From Acidimicrobiaceae bacterium (lineage in GTDB: Bacteria; Actinomycetota; Acidimicrobiia; Acidimicrobiales; UBA8592): a DNA stretch of 64,000 bases. Below the pieces are notes generated by a model, which was given only the letters and a program-made list of their open reading frames with translations, did not search any database and was not told the origin of the DNA. Made by a program: the position numbers and the translations under genes. Position 1 is the first letter of the stretch. Every line of letters begins with the position of its first letter. Shown here in pieces: positions 28,119-37,768 of the stretch. The DNA is taken from assembly GCA_002709645.1 (NCBI GenBank), contig PAQG01000048.1:1-64000 (forward strand), in the 5' to 3' direction.

Positions 28119-29612
28119 ATGAACGCATACGACAAGATCGCCTCTGTTGTGCAACAAGTAACAACTGGCAAAAAAACGACTCAAGAAGCTATAGATGCGA
28201 TTAGTACTAAAGACCTAACAGAATGTTTGTTTAGCTCATCGCAAGGAGATACAAGTGGTCCATTGGCAACGGGAATTGCCGCATCGCCAGGGGCGGCGAC
28301 AGGAAAACTCTGTCTCAGCGTTGATAATGTCCTAGATACAGTGGATGCTGGCGGGGCAGCAATCATGGTAGCTATGGAAACAGGTCCTGCAGACGAGCCA
28401 GGAATGCGCTGGTCAGCTGGTATTGTCACAGCACATGGAGGACTTGCAAGCCATGCTGCAATCTACTCCAGAGGACTCGGCCTCCCAGCGGTATGTGGAG
28501 TAAATGATCTAACTGTGCAGGAATCATCTATCACGGTTGGTTCAATAGTCATAAATGAAGGGGATATCATCTCAATTGATGGCGCAACAGGCGAGCTTTT
28601 CAAAGGCACCATAGATATATCCGAAGCTGAGACGCCAGAAGAGTTGGACACTCTTTTACTTTGGTGCGATGAGGCACGAAAAGGATGTTTAGGTGTACGC
28701 GCAAATGCGGACACCTCCGAAGAAGCAGCAGAAGCAATCAGATCTGGTGCGGATGGAATTGGTCTTTGCAGGACGGAACATATGTTTCTCGGCGATCGTT
28801 TACCAGCAATCCGTAAAGTATTAACTGCCGAAGACGAAAAATCGCAAAGAACAGCTCTCATTGAACTTCGAGATATACAAAAACAAGACTTCGTTAACGT
28901 CCTAGAACCAATGGAAGGTAAACCAGTTACTGTCCGGTTGCTTGATGCCCCCTTACATGAATTTCTTGAAGATAATGAAGAGCAGAACCCTATGCTAGGC
29001 CTTCGTGGTGTTCGACTCGCATTAGCGATTGAAGGGTTGTACAGGACGCAAACGCAAGCGTTGATAGCAGCAGTAGAACAACGAATTGAAGATGGGCAAA
29101 TACCAGCTGTTGAAATTATGGTCCCGCTCATTGCAATAGAAAAAGAATTGGAAGCGATATTAGAAGCGATTGCGGAAGAAATTCAAAAATCTCCAATACC
29201 TATACCACTAGGAACCATGATTGAAACACCCAGAGCTGCATTAATCGCGGGGGAGTTAGCCCAACATGTTGATTTCATAAGCTTCGGCACTAATGACCTG
29301 ACTCAAATGACATTCGGATTCAGTCGAGATGACGTAGAGGCTACTGTCATCAATGAATACATCAAAAAAGAGATCTTAGAGGAAAGCCCATTCTCAACTC
29401 TTGATCAAATTGGAGTAGGGGAACTGATAAAAGCGGCTATTGAAAAAAGTAAAGAAGCAAATCCAACAATCAAAATTGGTATCTGTGGAGAACACGGTGG
29501 AGACCCCAAATCAATTCGGTTCCTTTCTGATATAGGCGTTGATTACGTCAGTTGTTCTCCTCCACGATTGCCCATTGCTCGTCTAGTTAGCGCACAACAA
29601 TCAATTCTCTGA
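28119..29612 (+). CDS. PEP-utilising enzyme: phosphohistidine and PEP-binding (C-terminal) half of pyruvate,phosphate dikinase, no ATP-grasp
   Basis: ATG after GGGTGGG inside ORF 28068; GIAASPGAATGKL; phospho-His region IVTAHGGLASHAAIYSRGLGLPAVCG; FGTNDLTQMTFGFSRDD; GICGEHGGDP. Confidence 0.88.
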   Translation: MNAYDKIASVVQQVTTGKKTTQEAIDAISTKDLTECLFSSSQGDTSGPLATGIAASPGAATGKLCLSVDNVLDTVDAGGAAIMVAMETGPADEPGMRWSAGIVTAHGGLASHAAIYSRGLGLPAVCGVNDLTVQESSITVGSIVINEGDIISIDGATGELFKGTIDISEAETPEELDTLLLWCDEARKGCLGVRANADTSEEAAEAIRSGADGIGLCRTEHMFLGDRLPAIRKVLTAEDEKSQRTALIELRDIQKQDFVNVLEPMEGKPVTVRLLDAPLHEFLEDNEEQNPMLGLRGVRLALAIEGLYRTQTQALIAAVEQRIEDGQIPAVEIMVPLIAIEKELEAILEAIAEEIQKSPIPIPLGTMIETPRAALIAGELAQHVDFISFGTNDLTQMTFGFSRDDVEATVINEYIKKEILEESPFSTLDQIGVGELIKAAIEKSKEANPTIKIGICGEHGGDPKSIRFLSDIGVDYVSCSPPRLPIARLVSAQQSIL

Positions 29613-29665
29613 TCTAACAGCCAACCGATAGGATAAGCGTCCTATAGATCGTGTATGTTCTTCTC

Positions 29666-31630
29666 ATGGGATGGAGTAGGGAATTCATAGAGAAAGTCCG
29701 TGAAGCAACGGACCTCACTGACGTTGCAGGTGATTACGGGGACACTAAAAATGCTGGACCTGGGAAAGTAAAGATGAATTGCCCGCTACCAAATCACAGC
29801 GAAAAAACTCCTTCACACTATGTTCAGAAAGAATTCTTTAATTGTTTTGGCTGTAGCGAAGGTGGAGATTGTTACAAATTTATTCAAACCGTAGAGAATT
29901 GTGATTTTAATGAATCAGTAAAACGTTTAGCAGGTAGAGCAGGTATCACTCCCGGACCTGATGATTGGGTTGGTGGATCAGATGCTGAAGATAAAAGAAA
30001 AGACCTATTCGTAGCTGTTGAGATGGCATCCGCAATCTATAAAGCACGATTACCTGACATTGAAAATAAAGAAGCGCAACAAGCGCGTAACTTTCTTCGT
30101 GACCGCGCTCCACAGCGAGCGAGAGAGCAGGCACTTGGAGAAATGTGTGAGCAGAACGGGATTGGCTACTCCTATCCGAGGGCGCGAGGACTATCAAATG
30201 CTCTCACCAAAGAATTGACTACAAAACTCACAGAATATTTCAAAAAAACAGGTATTAAAGAAACTGAAATACCAAAGAAAATAGAAAACACATTAAAAAG
30301 AGCAGGCTTAGCTTCAGAGTATGAAGGCAATCTTACCGATTTCTTTTTTAGTGAAAGAATAATGTTCACAATATTTGACTCAAGTGATAGGCCAATTGCA
30401 TTCAGTGGACGTCAACTTCCAGGAGGACGTGACCCCAAATACCGAAATTCACCCGAAACCGAAATATATAAAAAAAACGAAATTCTATATGGTCTTAATT
30501 GGGCTAAAAAACATGTAGCAAAAGAAGATCGAATTATCATCTGCGAAGGCCAACTAGATGTCATCGCATTCCGAGAATCATCACTTCCAGTAGCTGTAGC
30601 TCCATGCGGGACATCTATCACCGAGAACCAAGTGAAAAAGTTGGCGAGATACACGAACAACTTCATTCTTTGTTTCGACTCAGATAATGCAGGTCAAAAG
30701 GCAGCTAACCGTTTTATCCAATGGGAAGAAAAATATAATCTCCAGATTAAAGTTGCGCTTCTGCCCGACGGCGCCGATCCCGGGGACTATCTTGCTCAAA
30801 ACACTTTAGATGAACTTGTAGCAACAGTAGAGGAAGCGACCCCTTTTCTCCGGTGGCGAATCAATCGGATACTTGAAGAGGAAAAAACGGAAACAATTGA
30901 AGAGCGTGTAAACGCAGCGAATCGGAGTCTTCAAATTGTCAGAGATCACCCCGAAGAAATGTACTGGGACGATTATGTCCGTTACATAGGGGAATGCTTA
31001 GGTCATGAATATTCTGAACTTCGAAAAAAGTTTGACAAAATGGACAAAACCCCAGAACGTAAAACATACCAACCAACCCAACCCGACACTAATAGTGGAA
31101 CCCCTCAAGTCTTAGTCAAGCAGAAGAAGCCAAAACCAGCGGATAAAGAAACGAAGCAATCCACAACACTAGCTTTGAACGTGCTGTCATTAGTCCTCCA
31201 CAACCGCCAGACTCTAGAGCAAGGGGAATTGCTCCCTAATAAATTGGAAGCAATGTTTTTCCCCACTTCACCACTCAGTAAAGTCTTCGAAGCGCTGCTA
31301 GCAAGTCAAAACTTAAATGAGGCTGAAAATCTAATAAAAGATGCAGAAGAAGAGGAACGAATCTTCTTGAAATTGCGTGAATCTAAACCCGATAATTTAA
31401 TCAATGTCGAAAGTGCTTCTAAAAAAATAGGAGAATTACTAACAAGCAGAGTCAAAAACGAATTAAATCAACTACATAACGATGCCAAGGAAAGTAACAA
31501 CTTAGAACCCATCCGAAAGTTAGGTGAAGTCCACAACGCCCAAAATGTGATGCAAAACGATGGCTATAACATATTTTCTCCAGAAGCAGATTTTCTTATT
31601 GAGTGGCTACGTGAAAGGCTAGAGAAATAG
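29666..31630 (+). CDS. dnaG: DNA primase DnaG
   Basis: CHC2-type zinc finger CPLPNHSEKTPSHYVQKEFFNCFGC; TOPRIM IICEGQLDVIAF...LCFDSDNAGQKAA. GTG at 29651 is an alternative start. Confidence 0.95.
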   Translation: MGWSREFIEKVREATDLTDVAGDYGDTKNAGPGKVKMNCPLPNHSEKTPSHYVQKEFFNCFGCSEGGDCYKFIQTVENCDFNESVKRLAGRAGITPGPDDWVGGSDAEDKRKDLFVAVEMASAIYKARLPDIENKEAQQARNFLRDRAPQRAREQALGEMCEQNGIGYSYPRARGLSNALTKELTTKLTEYFKKTGIKETEIPKKIENTLKRAGLASEYEGNLTDFFFSERIMFTIFDSSDRPIAFSGRQLPGGRDPKYRNSPETEIYKKNEILYGLNWAKKHVAKEDRIIICEGQLDVIAFRESSLPVAVAPCGTSITENQVKKLARYTNNFILCFDSDNAGQKAANRFIQWEEKYNLQIKVALLPDGADPGDYLAQNTLDELVATVEEATPFLRWRINRILEEEKTETIEERVNAANRSLQIVRDHPEEMYWDDYVRYIGECLGHEYSELRKKFDKMDKTPERKTYQPTQPDTNSGTPQVLVKQKKPKPADKETKQSTTLALNVLSLVLHNRQTLEQGELLPNKLEAMFFPTSPLSKVFEALLASQNLNEAENLIKDAEEEERIFLKLRESKPDNLINVESASKKIGELLTSRVKNELNQLHNDAKESNNLEPIRKLGEVHNAQNVMQNDGYNIFSPEADFLIEWLRERLEK

Positions 31631-31656
31631 CGAAACTGCGAAAAGACACGGTAACC

Positions 31657-32670
31657 ATGCGAAATAACAAAACTCTATTGTCACGAGAGGAAGAGCAGTT
31701 GCATGGCCTCAGAATTCAAACCGCTGCGGTCGCAAGCAAGATAATCCTTAAAGCAGCTAAGAAGTTTATTGCTGAGAATGAAACTTCTCCGACTGGTTCC
31801 GAAATTCTAGAAATCATGAAAGCGAAAAAAAATATCGAATTCAATTTCGTCAAGATAGGTGAAATAGGTGAACTGTTACTTGCAACTCAAACACATCTAA
31901 CTCCTGCTGGATCAAAATCTATTAAAGAAAATCTTGAAATAGTTAAAGAAGGAAATGTTTCAAAAGATGAAATGATCATCCGCAATCAGGGGCTAGTGCG
32001 AAAATTAGCTTCAACACACATCAACCAAAACGTTCCAATAGATGATTTAACGCAAGTCGGAACCGAAGGGCTTCTGAGAGCAGTAGAAAAATTTGACCCA
32101 AATCGTGGATACAAATTTTCTACATATGCCAGAGCTTGGATTAAACAAACCATTAATCGTTATGTAGATGATCAACATATGATCAAAGTTCCCGAGTACC
32201 AGCTCAATAAAATCGCCCGAATTAGAAAAGTCCAAGATGAACTCATTCAAGAAACCGGTCAAGAGCCTGTCCTAGCAATTGTTGCGGAGAAATGCGATAT
32301 GACAGTACGCGAAGTTGAAGAACTGTTAACCATAAAACGAGACGCCGTGTCTTTAAATAAGAAAGTGGGAGAGGGTGATTCTGATCTAGGAGAACTCTTA
32401 CCCGACGAAGTATCTATCTCACCTGAATCTGCAGCTGATGAAGCAATGGTCAAAGAAGAAGTTCGAAAAGCCCTAGATGAACTATCACAAACAGATCGAG
32501 AAGTAATAGTGAAAAGATTTGCTTTTGATGGGGGAAAGACGGCAACACTTGAAGAAATAGGTAAGTCACAAGGAATTACTAAAGAAGCAGTTAGGCAGAA
32601 AATCAAACGAATAATTCAGAAATTATCTTCAATCCCAGGAATAAGGAACTTAGAAGAAATAGGTGAATAA
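31657..32670 (+). CDS. rpoD: RNA polymerase sigma-70 family factor
   Basis: GLVRKLASTHINQNVPIDDLTQVGTEGLLRAVEKFDPNRGYKFSTYARAWIKQTINRYV (region 2); C-terminal region 4 HTH. Confidence 0.92.
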   Translation: MRNNKTLLSREEEQLHGLRIQTAAVASKIILKAAKKFIAENETSPTGSEILEIMKAKKNIEFNFVKIGEIGELLLATQTHLTPAGSKSIKENLEIVKEGNVSKDEMIIRNQGLVRKLASTHINQNVPIDDLTQVGTEGLLRAVEKFDPNRGYKFSTYARAWIKQTINRYVDDQHMIKVPEYQLNKIARIRKVQDELIQETGQEPVLAIVAEKCDMTVREVEELLTIKRDAVSLNKKVGEGDSDLGELLPDEVSISPESAADEAMVKEEVRKALDELSQTDREVIVKRFAFDGGKTATLEEIGKSQGITKEAVRQKIKRIIQKLSSIPGIRNLEEIGE

Positions 32671-32741
32671 CTATTTCTTAACATGAATCTATTGCTTAAA
32701 TAAGCCGTTACACTGTAGTGCTGCTATCCTCCGTTCAACCT

Positions 32742-32814
32742 TCCGGGGTAGCTCAGTTGGCAGAGCGTCGGACTGTTAATCCGCAGGTCGTGGGTTCGAG
32801 CCCCACCCCCGGAG
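32742..32814 (+). tRNA. tRNA-Asn (GUU)
   Basis: Cloverleaf: acceptor TCCGGGG/CCCCGGA, anticodon loop CTGTTAA, T-arm GTGGGTTCGAGCCCCAC; no encoded CCA. Confidence 0.96.
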
Positions 32815-32817
32815 CGG

Positions 32818-32845
32818 AAAGCCTTCTCCAAAAGAGAAGGCTTTT
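32818..32845 (+). terminator. intrinsic terminator downstream of tRNA-Asn
   Basis: AAAGCCTTCTC-CAAAA-GAGAAGGCTTTT: 11-bp perfect stem ending in a T-run. Confidence 0.88.
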
Positions 32846-32892
32846 GCTTGTTCCGTTTCATATCTAGGCGATTTGGTGGGTAGTATCCATTC

Positions 32893-32965
<73 letters not shown>

Positions 32966-32980
32966 CATTCAGAATTTCAT

Positions 32981-33796
32981 TTACTGAATGGGTGATTTCC
33001 CACCTTCTTGGCGAACATCAATTCCAGTTAATAAAGCTTCAAATAATCTTGTAGAAAACCCATTTAATAGGGCATTGGATGCCATCCGTCGCGGAAGGCG
33101 CACTTCTTTCTTATTTCTCTCAACAGCCTTCACAGTGGCTTTTGCAACCTTTGTTGGGTCAGCGACTGCCATGAGTCTAAGCTTCATGAATCTATCTTTG
33201 CCTTTCTTTAGCAATACGTCGGTATCAATTTGGTCCCACATCTTTGTATCTACTGGACCAAGGTGGAGGATCGTTACGTTGAGCGGGGTGTACCTGAGTT
33301 CCATGCGAAGCGATTCAGCATATCTCGTTAGCCCACCCTTTGATGAACAATAAGCTGACATTGCTGGTTGCCCTGTTGTTGCTGCAATCGAAGACGTGAA
33401 AACTAGATGACCACTTCCTCGAGCAAGCATTCTAGGAAGTACAGAAGCTGTCAAAATTTGGGGTGAGATTAAATTCACGCGCAGAGTTTCTTCAATTTCG
33501 GACTCTGTGATGTCCTCAATTAAAGTACTTTTCTCAATGCCGGCATTGTTGATCAGAATATCTATTGGTCCAGTTTCACTTTCAACACGGTCAATATAGG
33601 TTCTTACATTTTCCGGGTCGTTTACATCTAGAGGAATTGCTACACCACCGACCTCTTCAGCAAGCTTTGATATTGCACCTTCTGACCGTGCAGATAGCAC
33701 TACGCGACTACCCGCAGATGCAAACGCTTTTGCAATTTCTGCTCCAATTCCTCTAGAAGCACCAGTAACTACTACAGATTTACCTTCTAATTCCAT
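32981..33796 (-). CDS. SDR family oxidoreductase
   Basis: TGASRGIGAEIAKAFASAG; NNAGIE; YCSSKGG. Confidence 0.92.
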   Translation of the reverse strand: MELEGKSVVVTGASRGIGAEIAKAFASAGSRVVLSARSEGAISKLAEEVGGVAIPLDVNDPENVRTYIDRVESETGPIDILINNAGIEKSTLIEDITESEIEETLRVNLISPQILTASVLPRMLARGSGHLVFTSSIAATTGQPAMSAYCSSKGGLTRYAESLRMELRYTPLNVTILHLGPVDTKMWDQIDTDVLLKKGKDRFMKLRLMAVADPTKVAKATVKAVERNKKEVRLPRRMASNALLNGFSTRLFEALLTGIDVRQEGGKSPIQ

Positions 33797-33849
33797 TTAG
33801 AACTCCTTAAATACTTAGGAGAGAATATAACTGAAAGGCAAATAAGTTC

Positions 33850-34293
33850 CTAATTAGTAGATGGAAGGTTCGTTGGTATTAAAATAACAATTGGAATTAC
33901 GCGGCCAGTCTTTTCTTGATAAGAAGCGTAATTGGGGTAATCCTTTGTAATTTTACTCCACAATTTCTCGCGTTCAGCACTCTCTACTACTTTCGCATTC
34001 ATATTGTTACTTCCTGAATGAGTTTCCACTTTAACTATAGAATTCTCGCACAAATTCAAGTACCAATCAGGGTGACTATCTGACCCTCCTTTCGAGGCGA
34101 CAAGAACCATTGAATCTTTAGATTGGATGGGGCTTGTGAGCATTACAGTACGGGATTTACCACTTTTTCTTCCCACGGTCGTGAGTTTCACAACAGGCAT
34201 CCCATACATATCCCAACCCTTTTTTCCTGAAGATACCTTTATAAGGGACCGGTGTATTGCATTCCCTAGTTTCATGAAATTATCACTCGGCAT
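33850..34293 (-). CDS. nitroreductase/deazaflavin-dependent nitroreductase (DDN) family protein
   Basis: MPVVKLTTVGRKSGKSRTVMLTSP...VLVASKGGSDSHPDWYLNLCENSIVKVE. Confidence 0.88.
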   Translation of the reverse strand: MPSDNFMKLGNAIHRSLIKVSSGKKGWDMYGMPVVKLTTVGRKSGKSRTVMLTSPIQSKDSMVLVASKGGSDSHPDWYLNLCENSIVKVETHSGSNNMNAKVVESAEREKLWSKITKDYPNYASYQEKTGRVIPIVILIPTNLPSTN

Positions 34294-34350
34294 TATTTGA
34301 TCCTACCACCAGCATGACTAAGCAAAGAATCTTCTATCGTGGTGAACGTA

Positions 34351-35181
34351 ATGAAACCCTTCCTAGTCCTTCTTCTGTTCGTTTGTGTTTCTTGTGCTGA
34401 AACGAGTAGACCTGAACTTATCCCCGTTCCGACAACAATATCTTCACCCGAAGAACCTTCTCCTGAGCCGACTATGGAGCCTACGCCAACCCCGCTATCG
34501 ACACCTACACCGGAACCAACCCCAACTCCAGATCCAGTAGAAACTATAGATTTGGGCTATATGGGATTCTCTGGTGAGCGCCCTCAGGGACTCGTAACCT
34601 CAGCATGCACCCCAGAAACTATTTATGGGAAAGCTGTTCAAGGAGTACAAGAGCACATAGATCGTTATGACAGTATGTGTGAAGCAGCTAAACAGGAGGG
34701 CAAAATATTTGCTGTGCGGAGTGCTTTTAGAAACTACTACGATCAACTGGATTATTACACTTCAGAAAGGTTCGGTCCTTCAGTAGCACTCCATCCCGAT
34801 GAATCAATGCATGTCGCTGGAATGGCAATAGATCTCACCGTGGATTACAGAGAATGGCGCCACATGATAATAGGCTGTTACGAGGAAACCGAGAATCGCT
34901 TCACCTATCTAACACAAGAAATCCCTCACCTCTTATACGCAGCGAACGTTAGAAATGGTGTTTTCCAAGACTTGTGTGAGCAGGAGAAATCAGTGATACC
35001 TATCAAAAGATCAATGCTTTATGGGTTGACTCCTGGATGTACAGACCTAAATAACCCTGAATGGTGGGGGGACCCTGAAGTAATTGAATGTTCTTCTGCA
35101 ACGCTTTTGCCAAATGGCATGGTGCGTGAAGATTGGCACTTTGAAAACGCGACTATAGTCAGTGCCTTCGTTCAAGATTAA
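34351..35181 (+). CDS. lipoprotein with Pro/Thr-rich linker and M15/VanY-like D-Ala-D-Ala carboxypeptidase-type domain
   Basis: Lipobox LLLFVCVSCAE; PTPTPLSTPTPEPTPTPDP linker; ESMHVAGMAIDL and EDWHFEN resemble M15 zinc-site motifs. Confidence 0.7.
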   Translation: MKPFLVLLLFVCVSCAETSRPELIPVPTTISSPEEPSPEPTMEPTPTPLSTPTPEPTPTPDPVETIDLGYMGFSGERPQGLVTSACTPETIYGKAVQGVQEHIDRYDSMCEAAKQEGKIFAVRSAFRNYYDQLDYYTSERFGPSVALHPDESMHVAGMAIDLTVDYREWRHMIIGCYEETENRFTYLTQEIPHLLYAANVRNGVFQDLCEQEKSVIPIKRSMLYGLTPGCTDLNNPEWWGDPEVIECSSATLLPNGMVREDWHFENATIVSAFVQD

Positions 35182-35202
35182 AGAATCCAAACCGAGGACA
35201 TT

Positions 35203-35733
35203 ATGAACTGCCAACCATTAATCCGATTTGTTTTTACCTGCATGGTATGTTCAGTTTTCTTTTTCATAAGTTCTTGTACTAGTACTACATCAGGTGTTGT
35301 TGCCTCAGGTAAACCAATGGTTCCAACGCCCGAACCAACGCCAACTCCTATTCCAACCCCAACCCCAACCCCGATTGTCATTCCGGTACCCGAGCCAACT
35401 CCCACCCCTATTCTTGAGATCATCAACTCAATTTATGGAGAGAATGTTGAACGTTGGAGGCAGGCTGTCAGGGAAGCTTTGGAACAGTATGGACTTGAAG
35501 ATGAAGAGGACCGGTTTATGCGAGTGCTCTGGTGTGAGAGTCGAGGGGACCCTGACGCCAGAAACGAAGAAAGTGGCGCTTCTGGCTTGATGCAGCACCT
35601 GCCTCGCTATTGGGAAGAAAGAGCGCGACTTTCAGGTTTCCAAGGGGCATCCCCATTTGACCCTATAGCAAACATTTACGCTTCTGTTTGGTTGCTCGAT
35701 ACTGGGGGTTGGCAACATTGGGAATGCAAGTAG
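35203..35733 (+). CDS. lipoprotein with Pro/Thr-rich linker and lytic transglycosylase (SLT)-like domain
   Basis: FFISSCTSTTSG lipobox; VPTPEPTPTPIPTPTPTP linker; WCESRGDPDARNEESGASGLMQHLPRYW. Confidence 0.78.
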   Translation: MNCQPLIRFVFTCMVCSVFFFISSCTSTTSGVVASGKPMVPTPEPTPTPIPTPTPTPIVIPVPEPTPTPILEIINSIYGENVERWRQAVREALEQYGLEDEEDRFMRVLWCESRGDPDARNEESGASGLMQHLPRYWEERARLSGFQGASPFDPIANIYASVWLLDTGGWQHWECK

Positions 35734-35778
35734 GTAAACCAGAATAGCTAACCAGTCAATAAAGCATATGATAGAAAT

Positions 35779-36588
35779 GTGGAAACAGCGGACTTGGATG
35801 ATGTCTCACAACTGATTACAGAATCAGCAGTAAGAGACTTTAAACGTGATGGCCATGTGTGCATCAGAGGATTGACGACTCTTGAAGAAATAGAGTCATA
35901 TAGACCATTTCTACAAGACACAGCAATAAAAGGCGTTTACGAAAAACGACCACTAAATGAACGTGATACGTATGGGAAAGCTTTCTTACAAATTCATAAC
36001 CTTTGGCAAAGGAATGAAATATGCAAAAAATTTGTCTACGCGAAACGATTTGCTCACGCAGCAGCAACCTTGTTAGGAGTCGAAAGCGTCCATCTCTACC
36101 ATGATCAAGCGCTATTCAAAGAACCAAACGGTGGTTACACTCCATGGCATCAAGACCAAACATACTGGCCTTTAGAAAAGGGTTCAACGGTCACAATGTG
36201 GCTCCCACTCCAAAACATCTCTGACGAAGTAGGGTCAATGCACTTTGTGTCTGGCTCCCATGAAATCGGTGATATTAAGGCTGGAGTCATTTCAGATGAT
36301 TCACACACAGCAATCCAACAATGGATTGACAAAACCAAAAAACCGGTAAAAACATACGGAGGTATGCAGGTGGGTGATGCGACATTCCATGCAGGGTTTA
36401 CATTGCATAGCGCAGGATCGAACGATAGCGATTCACTGCGACCTGTCATGACTATCATTTATGTTGCAGCAGGTACCAGAATTCTTGAACCGACTCCCGA
36501 ACAAGAATTTGATTTGCAGTTATGGCTTGGAGGGAAAAAACCGGGTGAAAAAGTGGGAAGCCAACAAAACCCGATCTTGTACCCGTAA
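35779..36588 (+). CDS. phytanoyl-CoA dioxygenase family protein
   Basis: WHQDQTYWPLEKGSTVTMWLPLQNISDEVGSMHFVSGSHE Fe(II)/2OG motif; FHAGFTLHSAGSN. Confidence 0.88.
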   Translation: METADLDDVSQLITESAVRDFKRDGHVCIRGLTTLEEIESYRPFLQDTAIKGVYEKRPLNERDTYGKAFLQIHNLWQRNEICKKFVYAKRFAHAAATLLGVESVHLYHDQALFKEPNGGYTPWHQDQTYWPLEKGSTVTMWLPLQNISDEVGSMHFVSGSHEIGDIKAGVISDDSHTAIQQWIDKTKKPVKTYGGMQVGDATFHAGFTLHSAGSNDSDSLRPVMTIIYVAAGTRILEPTPEQEFDLQLWLGGKKPGEKVGSQQNPILYP

Positions 36589-36594
36589 GAGATT

Positions 36595-37212
36595 CTATGA
36601 AGGCCGTAAAGCAAACTTGCCGGATGGGTCGGGTTCATCGGGCGATTGAAAAACATTTGTAAACTGTATTTCTTGATCAACCAGAGGCGTTATTAAGGAA
36701 ACGATTTCAGCAACTGCGTAGGTGTCATCCAAAGCCTGGTGAGCATTAGAGATATCAATGCCAAAAGCTAAAGCTACGTCTCCTAATTTTCTTGTGGGCG
36801 GTGGAAGTGGCGCATAACTAGCGGCATTCCTACTATCCCAGTTTGGGAATACCAAACCATTTGGTAGATAACCTGAACGTTCCATTTCGGCATGGAGAAA
36901 CCGGAGATCAAAATCAGCGTTATGAGCGACTATCACACTTTGGTCAAGTCGTTTGTAAAGATCACCTGCTATTTCGTTAAAAGATGGTGCATTGCTTAAC
37001 CACTCTCTTTGAATGCCATGGATATGCGACGCCCCCAATTCGTGATCATCACCAGGGTTCACGAGAGTTGTCCATGACTCTCCTATCGCCCCATTCTCAA
37101 CAATCACTATGGCAACTTCTACCACACGATTTGAACGCGATGAAAATCCGGTCGTCTCAAAATCAAGGCATGCGAACCTAGTTTCGCTAAAGAAAGAACG
37201 GCCACTAGTCAT
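36595..37212 (-). CDS. 3'-5' exonuclease (DnaQ-like, DEDDh)
   Basis: ACLDFETTGFSSRSNRVVEVAIV; AHNADFDLRFL; NAHQALDDTYAVAEI. Confidence 0.88.
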   Translation of the reverse strand: MTSGRSFFSETRFACLDFETTGFSSRSNRVVEVAIVIVENGAIGESWTTLVNPGDDHELGASHIHGIQREWLSNAPSFNEIAGDLYKRLDQSVIVAHNADFDLRFLHAEMERSGYLPNGLVFPNWDSRNAASYAPLPPPTRKLGDVALAFGIDISNAHQALDDTYAVAEIVSLITPLVDQEIQFTNVFQSPDEPDPSGKFALRPS

Positions 37213-37661
37213 TAATCATCTATTTCTAAAGAAGCGATGATTTCATCGCGTGAATTGAACCATTTTCCACCGGAGGTAACAAGTTCGACATCACCTTTGG
37301 CTTCAACCCACCCAGTAAAACCAGAAGCTAAATGAGCTACGTTGCTAAAGCCAAGGTCTTGAAGAGTGGACGCGGCCAAAGCCGACCGCCAACCTAAAGA
37401 ACAGAACAAAACATATCGGTCTTCTAAATGGAATCCTTCCTTGTGATACGGGCTTTCAGGATCAAACCACCATTCAATCATTCCTCTTGGGGCAGAGATA
37501 GAACCCGGAATAGTTCCTTCTAATAAGCGCTCACGAAAATCCCGAATGTCAATGGCAACACAAGCATTTGACGAAATTTCAGTTTGGAGTTCAGAAACCG
37601 TTAATTCCTCCAAATTCTCTTTTGCAGCATTAACAAGATCTTGAACTGTTCTCCTAGTCAT
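37212..37661 (-). CDS. rhodanese-like domain protein
   Basis: AIDIRDFRERLLEGTIPGSISAPRGMIEWW...YVLFCSLGWRSALAASTLQDLGFSNVAHLASGFTGW. Confidence 0.9.
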   Translation of the reverse strand: MTRRTVQDLVNAAKENLEELTVSELQTEISSNACVAIDIRDFRERLLEGTIPGSISAPRGMIEWWFDPESPYHKEGFHLEDRYVLFCSLGWRSALAASTLQDLGFSNVAHLASGFTGWVEAKGDVELVTSGGKWFNSRDEIIASLEIDD

Positions 37662-37768
37662 ACGAACACGCTAGCCGATACGGTACTCAATGGACCATGC
37701 ATCTGGCCATTCTTGATTTTCCAAGATTGACAGTTCTAATAATATAGTTATAAATAACGGAGGTTGAC

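Noticed and set aside
28463-29131. 222-aa minus-strand ORF inside the PPDK-like gene
   Set aside because: Ser/Arg-rich shadow ORF antisense to a well-supported CDS.
35311-35420. Short C-rich DNA repeat considered as a CRISPR-like or regulatory repeat
   Set aside because: It encodes the in-frame PTPTP linker; units are degenerate, with no spacers.
35294-35590. 98-aa plus-strand ORF rich in Q/P/L
   Set aside because: Alternative frame of the Pro/Thr-coding repeat in the SLT lipoprotein.
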